Of a stretch of DNA of 50,347 bases, positions 33,391 through 42,800 are shown piece by piece. Below the pieces are notes generated by a model. The model saw nothing but the letters and a program-made list of their open reading frames with translations. It was not told the origin of the DNA and searched no databases. The stretch lies in contig CAJULU010000031.1 of assembly GCA_910587575.1 (NCBI GenBank), positions 1-50,347 on the forward strand, given 5' to 3'. Origin of the DNA: an uncultured Dorea sp. (lineage in GTDB: Bacteria > Bacillota > Clostridia > Lachnospirales > Lachnospiraceae). Numbering within the stretch: position 1 is the first letter of the stretch; each line of letters begins with the position of its first letter. Both the position numbers and the translations under genes were made by a program.

Positions 33391-35492
33391 GTGTGAGTGA
33401 TATTATCAATGTGGACATGTCGGATGACGGGGATGGGAACTATTCCTACACGGTTACTGTAAAGGAAGCGTGCAGCGGGACGGTTAAGGTGTGCCTGAGC
33501 CCGCAGAACACAGGGGATGCAAAAAAACGTCTGAATGTTCAGTCCCAGTGGTACGGCACGGCGGGTTCGGCCACAGTGGAGAAATCTTTGCTGGCGGATC
33601 AGACAGACCTTTATATTTATCTGCTGGATGAAGATACGGGGGTGAACAGTACCATTGTCAAAGTTTATTATGAACCGTTTACCTTTATGCGGCTGGTCAT
33701 TTCCCAGGAAGGGTTTCTTACGATATTTCCGGACCGGGGAAGGAGCGCCTGGCAGATTTCCTCGGAAATCATCTGTGAGTACGAGGACAGGGAGGGGATT
33801 CAGAATACATACCGGATTGCCCTGCCGTGTACGGCGCTCAGACTGTCAGAATTCGACGTCTGGAAAGACACGCCGAAGCTTACCTTCCAGATGCGTTATT
33901 ATATGAAGAACCAGAAGGCAGAGGTGTTTGGGGCATTATCGGAAAAGGTGACGCTTTATCTTGCGCCGCCTGTGGTTACCGGAGCCGCTTTTGAAGGGGA
34001 TACGCTTTCTGTTACCGGAACTTTTACAGAAGGAGCCCAGGTGAATGCACGGATCATGTCCCGGGAGACACCGGTTTTTACCGGCACATTATCGAAGGAG
34101 GGAACCCTGGACGTCTCGTCGGTGCGGTTGGAAGAGAGCGGTTCCTATACACTGGTTCTGTCCCACAAAGGCAGCTGCTGTGATTCTTACGACAGCGTCC
34201 CTGTGCCCGTCATTACCGGTCTTCCGGAAGTGACAGGCTGTGAGTATGCGCAGGATCATGCCGTCGTCAGGATGGAGCGTGACGGAATCTACCAGGTAAG
34301 CTATGGCAGCGTCTGTGGGGAAATCACAGGGAAAAGCTTTACGGTACCGAAAGAGGAGAAGGCTGTTAAGGTCTGTATGGCAGGCTTTTGCTGCGGCGCA
34401 GTCTCTACGGGACCGTCTGTGGAATATACCCTTAGAAGCCCCGGCTTCTATCCGGTGAAGGCAGAGAACCGGGTCTTTTATGCATGGCAGGAGAAACCAG
34501 ATTCCTTAAAGGCCGACAGTGATATTACGGCAGAGATTACCGGGGCTGTTTCCAGGGCAGAGGGATATGCAGGCGCTTACTTTACCACCCGGAAGGGTTC
34601 TGACTCGCTGACGCTGACCATTAAGAAGGAGATTTATGCGGCAGCAGCCCCAGGTGCAGTGCGGGACGATTATAAGGCATTGCTGCTTCATTATCAGCAG
34701 GAAAATGATACCATATCCAGGCTGAAGCAGGCTTTGAGGGAGTACCTTCCCATGCAGAAGGAGGACTTTCTGTTCTACCAGTATGGTTTTGCTTCCGGCG
34801 ACGGGTATACGGATATCACTGAGGGGATGCAGCTGTTAACGGAATATACTCTTTATCAGAATATTCCCGATGCAGATAACAAAGTGTCCGGGACGGAGTC
34901 GGCATTCGCTGATTTAAGCGGATTTGCCGGGACGGGCGTGGCTTTTTACCAGGTGGTGGGCCGGGACGGGAAGCTTAAGGTGGAGCCGTTTGCGGGAAGC
35001 ATGGATTTTCTTGTGGAACCGCCTACGCCTATGACCGGGGATAATAAGCTGTGCGGCGGAGCGGGCGTGGCTGATCTGCTGTATACAGGATTTGCCAGAT
35101 CCTATATGCGGCTGGTGTACCCGGCGGTGTTTGCCAGAAGAAACAGTGTGGGCAATCTGGATTATTCCAGAAACATCTGTCTGATTACGGCGGACAGCCT
35201 GAAACTGTTAGAGGATGCAACGGTGAACTTAAGGAGAGGAGCCCTTTCCCTGTCAGATGTGTCCTACCATTATTTCCGGGGGCGCAGTGTCATTGTACCC
35301 AGGATCGGCATACTGATTAACGGGAAGCTTGAATGGGTCTCGCTTGGCACAACGCTGGGAGATGTGAAGAAGAGCCTTGGCATGAGTACGGAAACACCTG
35401 TACTGAAGCGGCGGCGCCAGGGCGGGATTTACCCTGTTTATGGTGCGGATGACCAGATTCCGCTCTTCCAGGGGGATTGCGTGGACATATAA
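33387..35492 (+). CDS. Large beta-rich protein of the giant-protein operon (701 aa)
   Basis: I do not recognise this 701-residue protein as a whole. Its first 380 residues alternate short strands in Ig-like fashion (YSYTVTVKEACSGTVKVCL; VVTGAAFEGDTLSVTGTFTEGAQV; SGSYTLVLSHKG). A helical stretch follows near residues 420-460 (DDYKALLLHYQQENDTISRL). The C-terminal 80 residues (RIGILINGKLEWVSLGTTLGDV, then PLFQGDCVDI) recall an SLBB-like beta-grasp fold of polysaccharide-export proteins, but this likeness is weak. It has no signal peptide or TM segment and is Cys-containing, so it is probably cytoplasmic. The start overlaps the Hint gene stop, with GAGGTGA upstream. Confidence 0.65.
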   Translation: MSVSDIINVDMSDDGDGNYSYTVTVKEACSGTVKVCLSPQNTGDAKKRLNVQSQWYGTAGSATVEKSLLADQTDLYIYLLDEDTGVNSTIVKVYYEPFTFMRLVISQEGFLTIFPDRGRSAWQISSEIICEYEDREGIQNTYRIALPCTALRLSEFDVWKDTPKLTFQMRYYMKNQKAEVFGALSEKVTLYLAPPVVTGAAFEGDTLSVTGTFTEGAQVNARIMSRETPVFTGTLSKEGTLDVSSVRLEESGSYTLVLSHKGSCCDSYDSVPVPVITGLPEVTGCEYAQDHAVVRMERDGIYQVSYGSVCGEITGKSFTVPKEEKAVKVCMAGFCCGAVSTGPSVEYTLRSPGFYPVKAENRVFYAWQEKPDSLKADSDITAEITGAVSRAEGYAGAYFTTRKGSDSLTLTIKKEIYAAAAPGAVRDDYKALLLHYQQENDTISRLKQALREYLPMQKEDFLFYQYGFASGDGYTDITEGMQLLTEYTLYQNIPDADNKVSGTESAFADLSGFAGTGVAFYQVVGRDGKLKVEPFAGSMDFLVEPPTPMTGDNKLCGGAGVADLLYTGFARSYMRLVYPAVFARRNSVGNLDYSRNICLITADSLKLLEDATVNLRRGALSLSDVSYHYFRGRSVIVPRIGILINGKLEWVSLGTTLGDVKKSLGMSTETPVLKRRRQGGIYPVYGADDQIPLFQGDCVDI

Positions 35493-35525
35493 AACAGTCC
35501 ATGAAATATGCGGAGGGTAAGGCAG

Positions 35526-38500
35526 ATGTATATTTATTATGGTGCGGGGACGGGACCAGAGGAACAGGAAGAGCTGTACAGAAAAGTGGAAGCACAATAC
35601 GGCAGTTCCAGACCTTCGATGGTCTGGACAGACGGAGCTGCAGGGGACGGATTGCTTTCGTATCCTTTGTATATGGAGGGGGATGTTCTGGCTCGGGATG
35701 TCTTTCTGCCCTTAGGCCAGTATCTCCTGACATTGCATAAAGGCGCAAGGATTCTTGAAGATCATCCCCAAGGGCATACAGTACGCTGTTCCCTTGGGGA
35801 TGTACCTGCAGATATCCAAGGGTGCGGCGCATGCAGCAGGAGCGAATGTACTCCGCTGCCTTACAGTACTCAATGTTACAGAACTGGATATATCCAAGGG
35901 GATGATACGTGCAACGGTGGCGAATGTACTCCGCCGGGTTACAGCACTCGTATCTGCATAGAAGGAGGCTTCACATATAGCAGAGGCGGGTATTCCTGGG
36001 AAGGGAAGTCTGTGTCTGTGGATCCCGAAGGATGTCTGACCTTCGGGATTACAATCCGTTCGATGGAAGAACTGGATATGGGGCTCTGTTATCATGGGGT
36101 GCATTTTGACCAGAAGACAAAGAGAGACGTGATCAGCCGTCTGTATTCCCCGTTCTGTAAGCTGCCGGAAGAGACGGATGTGGAAATCAGTTTTTACCCC
36201 GCTGTCTCAGGAAATGATACCTCAGACGCAGGCCGGAACAAAGTAAGGTTCCAAAAGGAATGCACACTAGAGACTTATTTTACAAGCATCTATGCCGAGC
36301 CGGTAACCATGTATTTTGACCGGGACTTTTCTTTTGTCCTTTCCCAGAGGGCCGATGTCAACGGATATCCGGTCTGCTATTATGCGCCGGAAGGGAAAGC
36401 CCGGGCCCGGGGCGGGAAGAAACTGATGCCGGGCCTGTCGGGTGCGGAATATATTCAGCTTGAGGAAAATGCCGGGATAGAGTTTCTGGCGGGTCAAAGG
36501 GCGTATTTTGATCCGAAGAAAATCCAGGCGCAGCCCACCACTTCCTACATAAGTGCAGAGGGTGCAGTCTATTTTACCCAGCCTCAGTTATCTGATTTTT
36601 TTGAGGACAAGGCTGAAACAATCTGTGCATACACCGATCTTCCCGGTGTCAGGATGAAGTCGGCGGCATTTCCGGCATTTCCTTATGCAGATGATACAGA
36701 AGGGAATTACGGCGTAGAAATGGCTGTGTACATTGAGAACACATATCTGTCGCAGGTCCGGCAGGAGCAGATTGCGGCTGTCATCCCAAGGGATGGGGAA
36801 GACTGCGCTTTCTTCTGCAGAAATCCCCTGGTACAGACCTTTGCCGTTACCCGTCATGGAATGAAAGCCGCTATGGAGGGGGACAGGCTTTTGTGGCTTC
36901 GTGTGGCTTTTGTGGACGGTATGGAGCCTGGGATTGCCTTTACGAACCTGAACCCGTCTTTTTACCTGGGGCTTCTCTCCAACAGTCTGTTTGCGGTATT
37001 CAACAGTCTGGAGGGTTATGCGTCCACGCCCTTCGTGGTTACGGAGGCAAGGCTTTCTATCGCCGGGGCAAAAGGCTACGGAGAGGGCGGAAAGCTTGCG
37101 GGGCTTGTGGGGCATACATATCCGGACCGGAAAAGTTTTACGGAAGCGGTAAAAGGCCAGGAGGCAGGTGTGGATGACCGGATTCTGGAAGCCTGCCAAA
37201 GCTTCAATATCAGCATTGCGGGCTGGAGGTTCTTAATGTCCCCGGACAGATGGAAAGAGAACGGTACGGTTTTTCTGACCAAACTTTCCATGGAGCATTC
37301 GGTAAGCGAACTGATTACCATGGAAGATTCCTGGAGTATCCGGCCGGAGGCGGAGGCTGTCAGAAAGATACAGAAGCAGATGGAGTCCCTGGAAAAGCAG
37401 AGTAAGCTGCCTGGATTTGAGGTGCTGGATGGGATTCTGCACGACAGAGACTGGCGGGGAACCGTATTTTTCTCGGCGGCAGTGGATCTTGCCGCCATAC
37501 CGCAGGAACTTCAGTTTCTGGCAAATGGCATTGACCGGACAAAGTTTCGGGCAGCCTATGTGGCATTTCCGGCGGCGGGTGCTGACGAGAGTGGGCAGGC
37601 GTCTGTAAACGCACTCATTGCTTATGAGGATTCTGTTCATCTGAATTTTGAGGATGAGCGGGAGTTTGGGTTTAAAGTCCTTTCCCTGCGTCTGGAGATT
37701 AAGAACGGAGTGACAGGAAGCTTCCGTGCGAAGGTGGAACTTCTGGTCAACCGGCTTTTTGGGAGCAGATGCAGGGGATATGGAAGTGATACCGGGAGCA
37801 ATATCGTCTTTGACGGCAGTTATCAGGAGCACGATGGCGGCGGTTTTTATTCTTTCGTCATTGCATCTCCTCAGAGTTATGCGCTGTCGGAAAGTGCAGT
37901 GACGGATCTTATGGTAGGGGAAGCCTCCCTGCAGGCAGGTGTGGAGGAATATCAGTTTGTGCTGGGAGGAAGCATTGCCTTGCTGGAGCATCCGGGGATG
38001 GATCTGTTTTCTTATGACCGTATTGCATTTCGGGGATTTACCATTTCTATGAGGCCGAAAGGCGGGGAATATGAATTTGCCCCGCATGCTGAAAGCTTCT
38101 GTCTGTGCCAGGATGAGAGTGTGTGCCGAAGCAGTTCGCTGGCTGCCACATTTCCGCTGAAAACAGCCGGGATTGTGGAGATGGCCGCAAGGAGCATTAC
38201 AGAATGCGGGTATTCCCCTCTGAAGATCAGAAACGGTACGGATGAAGCGGAATTTGGGAAAGACTGGATGGGGATGGTCTGGGAACTGGAGACCGGCAAC
38301 CTTGGGGGCCTGGCGGCTTCTACGAACCTTACCTTAAAGATTTTAACGGCATGGAACTCTGCCCCGGATTCAAAGGATCCGGATTCATCGGTGCTCCGGG
38401 TGGCGGCAGGAATCGCAGTCAGTACCAACGGGGCGCAAAACGACTGGGCGCTGCCTCTTCAGGGAATCATTACCCTGGGCTTTGACGCCATTGAGCTGCA

Positions 38501-38636
38501 TTATGAGGAAGACTTTTATTTCAAGTTCCGTAATTTCTCGGTAAATATACTGGGAAAGCGTTTTCCGGATACCAACAATGACATGTATCTGACCGGCGAT
38601 GGAGAAGGGAATCTGGGATGGTATGGAACGCTGTAA
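35526..38636 (+). CDS. Large beta-rich protein with Cys-rich 26-residue repeats (1036 aa)
   Basis: This unrecognised 1036-residue protein has many short amphipathic strands and no signal peptide. Residues about 96-147 hold two 26-residue Cys-rich repeats (IQGCGACSRSECTPLPYSTQ... and IQGDDTCNGGECTPPGYSTR...), encoded by a 78-bp DNA duplication. Later regions contain paired patterns such as LSRLEI-like alternations, and the C-terminus (IITLGFDAIELHYEEDFYFKFRNFSVNILGKRFP) resembles beta-strand stretches in the giant protein downstream, so the two may share a fold. ATG 35526 is chosen because GGAGGG lies 8 bases upstream; the frame opens at 35508. It is co-transcribed with its neighbours, with 33- and 37-base gaps. 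Confidence 0.65.
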   Translation: MYIYYGAGTGPEEQEELYRKVEAQYGSSRPSMVWTDGAAGDGLLSYPLYMEGDVLARDVFLPLGQYLLTLHKGARILEDHPQGHTVRCSLGDVPADIQGCGACSRSECTPLPYSTQCYRTGYIQGDDTCNGGECTPPGYSTRICIEGGFTYSRGGYSWEGKSVSVDPEGCLTFGITIRSMEELDMGLCYHGVHFDQKTKRDVISRLYSPFCKLPEETDVEISFYPAVSGNDTSDAGRNKVRFQKECTLETYFTSIYAEPVTMYFDRDFSFVLSQRADVNGYPVCYYAPEGKARARGGKKLMPGLSGAEYIQLEENAGIEFLAGQRAYFDPKKIQAQPTTSYISAEGAVYFTQPQLSDFFEDKAETICAYTDLPGVRMKSAAFPAFPYADDTEGNYGVEMAVYIENTYLSQVRQEQIAAVIPRDGEDCAFFCRNPLVQTFAVTRHGMKAAMEGDRLLWLRVAFVDGMEPGIAFTNLNPSFYLGLLSNSLFAVFNSLEGYASTPFVVTEARLSIAGAKGYGEGGKLAGLVGHTYPDRKSFTEAVKGQEAGVDDRILEACQSFNISIAGWRFLMSPDRWKENGTVFLTKLSMEHSVSELITMEDSWSIRPEAEAVRKIQKQMESLEKQSKLPGFEVLDGILHDRDWRGTVFFSAAVDLAAIPQELQFLANGIDRTKFRAAYVAFPAAGADESGQASVNALIAYEDSVHLNFEDEREFGFKVLSLRLEIKNGVTGSFRAKVELLVNRLFGSRCRGYGSDTGSNIVFDGSYQEHDGGGFYSFVIASPQSYALSESAVTDLMVGEASLQAGVEEYQFVLGGSIALLEHPGMDLFSYDRIAFRGFTISMRPKGGEYEFAPHAESFCLCQDESVCRSSSLAATFPLKTAGIVEMAARSITECGYSPLKIRNGTDEAEFGKDWMGMVWELETGNLGGLAASTNLTLKILTAWNSAPDSKDPDSSVLRVAAGIAVSTNGAQNDWALPLQGIITLGFDAIELHYEEDFYFKFRNFSVNILGKRFPDTNNDMYLTGDGEGNLGWYGTL
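35763..35802. repeat. 12-bp perfect inverted repeat inside a coding region
   Basis: CATCCCCAAGGG (35763-35774) and CCCTTGGGGATG (35791-35802) flank a 16-base spacer. The same CCAAGGG word recurs at the head of both 78-bp repeats that follow. Confidence 0.8.
35812..35967. repeat. Two imperfect 78-bp direct repeats
   Basis: ATATCCAAGGG occurs at 35812 and 35890, and GCGAATGTACTCCGC at 35842 and 35920, each 78 bases apart. This gives two in-frame 26-codon units. Units could be gained or lost without breaking the frame. Confidence 0.8.
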
Positions 38637-38673
38637 AAAGTAACAGTTTCTAAGGGAGAAGGAGGCGTGCGGC

Positions 38674-39807
38674 ATGGGATTTAAAGTGGAAATTACACAT
38701 CTTTGCATGGGGCAGGGACTGTCGGTGGTGACGGATATTACCTATCCTGAAAGTAACAGATATCTGCTGCTTTTTGATCTGGGTTCCATCCTTGGAGGGC
38801 GGCCCTTTTACGGCGAGGCGCTGCGTACGCTTTCTGAAAAGATTGGTGCGAACCAGGATACCATCAACTATATGCACATTTCCCATCTGGATAAAGATCA
38901 TTACAACAGACTCCAATGGCTTGCGGCGGTCCATGGAAGAGAGATTACGATAGACCGTCTGGTGATTGGAGGCGTTGGAAACAACGAAGTTATGCTTGAA
39001 AAACGTAATAGGAATCTGGAAAGGGAGCTGTCAGGCTACATGGTTAGAGAAAGTTACTACGCTGACTGTCTGGTGGGGCGGGGCTGGCCGTATGGCATCA
39101 GTGATCATCCGCAGTTTCCTTCTGTTGATATTGACTTGGGGGATGGCTATTCTTACCGGATGAATCCCCTTTTGTACCGGGCAGACATATATCCAGGGTA
39201 TGGGACGCTGGAAGACAGCGTGGCCATCAACACCGGTTCTTCCCTGTTGCTGTCGTCTGTAGTCAAGGGCGCCCAGCCCTGTGTGTCTTACCTCTTTACC
39301 GGAGACGCCACCAGATATACGATGGAAATTTTTTTGAAGAAATGTGACCTCAGAATCGGGGCTGAACAGAAGCTGCTTACCATATCTCATCATGGAACGA
39401 AAAAGAATGTGGCAGACGACGATAAGGGTAACTTTAACACCTTGAATCAATTTCTTGATAAATATACACCGGAGTATGCTGTTGTCAGCGCAAAGTGTAA
39501 AAACCAGGCCGGATGGGCGCACCCTGATATTAATACGATAGAGGCTTATGAAAAAAAGGTTACTGGCAAAGCCGCCTATCATACCGTGACTGCGTTCAAT
39601 GACTTCCGCGGAAGCATCCGGACGGCGCCAATAAACGTGGAGAAAGCAATCTACAGTACGTTTGGGATTTATAACGCAGGATCCAATGAAGTCTACGGTA
39701 CTTATGCGAATAACTTCCGATGTCATCAGAGGTACATCTTTCAGGCCAGCGTTGAAAAGCCCTATGGGCCGGACCGGTTTATCGCATTTCCCAAACGTAT
39801 TCCATAA
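38674..39807 (+). CDS. ComEC/Rec2-like metallo-beta-lactamase-fold hydrolase
   Basis: This 377-residue soluble hydrolase has HISHLDKDH (His68, His71, Asp73, Asp75, His76) as the zinc-binding motif, LFTGDATRYT with Asp211, and LLTISHHGTKKN with His239 and His240. The S-H-H-G pattern and D-x-D-H form are those of the ComEC/Rec2-type family, which includes nucleases and other phosphodiesterases. There are no membrane segments, unlike true ComEC. AGGAGG precedes ATG 38674. As the only clear enzyme in a five-gene operon beside the Hint domain, it is a candidate for the catalytic effector or a processing step. The substrate is unknown. Confidence 0.82.
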   Translation: MGFKVEITHLCMGQGLSVVTDITYPESNRYLLLFDLGSILGGRPFYGEALRTLSEKIGANQDTINYMHISHLDKDHYNRLQWLAAVHGREITIDRLVIGGVGNNEVMLEKRNRNLERELSGYMVRESYYADCLVGRGWPYGISDHPQFPSVDIDLGDGYSYRMNPLLYRADIYPGYGTLEDSVAINTGSSLLLSSVVKGAQPCVSYLFTGDATRYTMEIFLKKCDLRIGAEQKLLTISHHGTKKNVADDDKGNFNTLNQFLDKYTPEYAVVSAKCKNQAGWAHPDINTIEAYEKKVTGKAAYHTVTAFNDFRGSIRTAPINVEKAIYSTFGIYNAGSNEVYGTYANNFRCHQRYIFQASVEKPYGPDRFIAFPKRIP

Positions 39808-39852
39808 TGGTTTCAGTGCAGGAGAATGAGCCGGCAGGATAAGGAGAGACTT

Positions 39853-42800
39853 ATGGCAGATATCAAGGAATTTTACAGTCATATTTGCAAAATGGCAGGA
39901 AGCGGCGTTGTGGTATTGGACGGAGGGAAGCCTTATGATCTGAGTCCGCTGTTAAACCAGCTTCGTCTGCCCGAAATACGGATACAGGAACCGGCCGTGT
40001 CGCCGCTGTCCATTGACGGGCGGTTTGAACTGACGGGCGGGTTTGAACTGACCGGAGGGGCTGGGTCAGGCCGACCGGCAAAGTACCACTGTCATCTGCA
40101 GTTTACCGGGAACGGAGACCGGACTGACTGCGTACTGGCTGCGGAATATGAACCGCCTGAGGGCACGCTGCTGGGTGACTTATATCCGCCTGCCAGGGCA
40201 AGGATTGCAGAGAACTTCTATGTCAGGCCTGTGGATGTTTTCGAGAATACTTATGTGAACTTTGTCTGCATCACCGGTGATACCAGAAAGGCCGGTGAGG
40301 AAGCGGGTCTTTCGCTGACCCTGTATTATACGGAGGAATGCCCGCTTTATCAGCTGTACGAGTATTTCATCCCACAGGCAATGGAGGAAATCCGGTTTGA
40401 AGGAACTGCCGGGAATCCCTTTGGCGACACGGAATATATCCTGCAGGCCTCCTATCACAAATCCGTCAGCCTGCCGTTCCTTGAGGGGGACGTGGCGGTA
40501 AATGAATTGCAGCTGATCTTATGGAGCCATGTGGAGGATCTCTATGCACTGAATACGGAGGAGGATACAAAGCCTGCGCCGTCCATGTGCAGGCTGGAGC
40601 TTGGTATGCGGCTGCCCCTTTTGGCCCTGTCCGGAAGGGAAGCGACCCTTTCGTATTGTCTGTTTGGACACAGTCAGAGTTTTTTCCTGAAATGCAGCTT
40701 TGGGGAGCGCGGCCTGTCACCGGGGGATGCGTTCCGCCTGATTGCCGGCCTTACCGGGAAGCAAGAGACGGCAGAATTACCGGAGTGGATTGATACGGAC
40801 AGTCTGACACTGAAGGGAATGACCCTGCGCTTTGAGAAAGATATCTGCGCAAAGAGACATGACAGGACTGCCAGGGAAAGGACGGATGTGTTTTCGGTGG
40901 AGGCACCTTCGGCGGGAGGATTATTCATCGGCGGCGCTTTTTACTTTAATCTGAATCTTCCTTCTCTTCCGATTCCTTTTTTTGACCGGACCGAAGGGAG
41001 TGGAGCCCAGGTACAGCTTTCTGTGCAGTGGGATTCGCTGGATATCGGCGGGCAGCTTACCATGTATGTAGGATTCCGGGCCCTTTGGCGGCGCCACCGG
41101 ATCCTTCTGAATATTGACATTCCTTCTCTGTATTTTCGGGGAGAGTACGCTTATCTGCCGGCTTCTTTGGAGGAGGGAGAGCCCAATAACATTTTTCCGG
41201 GTTTTCTGGATCTTGCGGTCAGTGATATCCGTCTGTCCGGCTCTGTCAGAAATAATACTTATCTGCTTGATATTGACCTGGTCAATAACGGCGCCCACCA
41301 CCTGCCGGTGGGAAAAGCGTTGTTTCAGATTGAATATATTATGGGCAGCGCCGCTTATGCACCAGACGGAGTTACCTTAAGTCTGGAACTTGGCATTACG
41401 CTTTTTACGGCATATTTTTCCCTCTATGCAAAATACGCCAGAAGCAAAGAAGAACAACTGCTGACCATCCGGGGAGGGCTTAAGGAGGAGTTCCGTCTTT
41501 CCAATCTGATTGCGCTCATCACGGGAAGAGAGATGGATTGCAATGAGATGGATTTCGCTGTCAAGGAATTAGAATTTTCGTATGTAACCGTGCTGCCGGG
41601 GGAAGAGAAGGATGGGGCTGCGCCGCTGTATGCGGAAGATTCCCTGGGGACGGTGCGGGAATTTTCTTTCTTATGTGCGATTGAATTTTCGTGGACCAGT
41701 GGCAGCATCGGAAGCACGTTTCACATGCAGTACAAAAACCCGGCAGATACGGATGAAAACCAGCTGGCGGACGGCGGAGAATATACTTACAAAATATCCG
41801 CGCAACTTGTATTGCTGGATTATTTTCTGTTTGCCGCTTCCTGCACAGTCCTGGTTACAGGGGGAGAGTATACTTTTGAAAATTTTGAATTCAGGACGAA
41901 GATCCGGACGGTGGAAGTCATTGCCACTTATGCAGATGCCGAGAAGAACCTGACGTTTACCATCCTGAATTTTAACATGGGAGAGCTGCTCGAAGGGCTG
42001 ATCAGTCTGTTCCATCCGGATCATAACTGGTATCTGCCCTGGCCCTTTACCATATTGAAGCAGATTACCATCAAGGAACTGGAGGTGCTCGTGGATACGA
42101 AAAACGAGACCATCAAGGCCCGGCTGATGATCCGTTTTAAGCTCTTGTTTCTGGAGGTCGAATTTATTGAGTTGTATTATGACCACAGGAATGAAGACTT
42201 CTGGGTAAATATTAAGGTCAATACGGAGGTCGGAGCGGGAAATGAACAGAGAATGGCTGATAGTGGCGATCTGCTGAACTTAAATCTGCTCAAGGATCTG
42301 TTCCCTTCCATCGAAGGGATGGGCAGCCGGCTTCTGGATATCCGGTATCTGGCCGTGGGACAGCATATAGATGTGGAGATACCCGCTAATTTTGATGAAG
42401 CCCAGTTCCCGGCTGTTGTGGAAAACATGAAGAAAGGGATAAAAAAGTCTGGCCGTCCTTCCCTGAATGCGGACAATAACTGGGTCTTTGCGCTGCAGTT
42501 TCAGCTGATCAAGGCAATTGATGTTACCATCCTGATGTGCGACCCTGGCTTTTACGGGGCAGAGCTTTCCATCTCCAAAGGCTCGGAATTCACGGACAGC
42601 CTGGCAGGCCTGAAAGTCACTGTCTTATACAGCAAAATCAATGAAACCATTGGAATGTTCCATGCGAAGCTGACGCTTCCGGAGGTGTTCCGGGTCATTG
42701 ATCTGGGCGCAGTGCAGATTCGGCTTGGCGAGATTGCCCTCTCGATTTACACCAACGGTAATTTTAAGATTGACCTTGGTTTCCCTTACAATAAAGAGTT

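Noticed and set aside
35812..35967. CRISPR array at the 78-bp repeats
   Set aside because: Only two imperfect units, no spacers of regular size, and the region is an open reading frame; no cas gene is present anywhere.
35712..36104. Repeat-containing frame on the minus strand (130 codons) opposite the 78-bp repeats
   Set aside because: Its repeats are only the shadow of the in-frame coding repeats on the plus strand, and it lacks a ribosome site.
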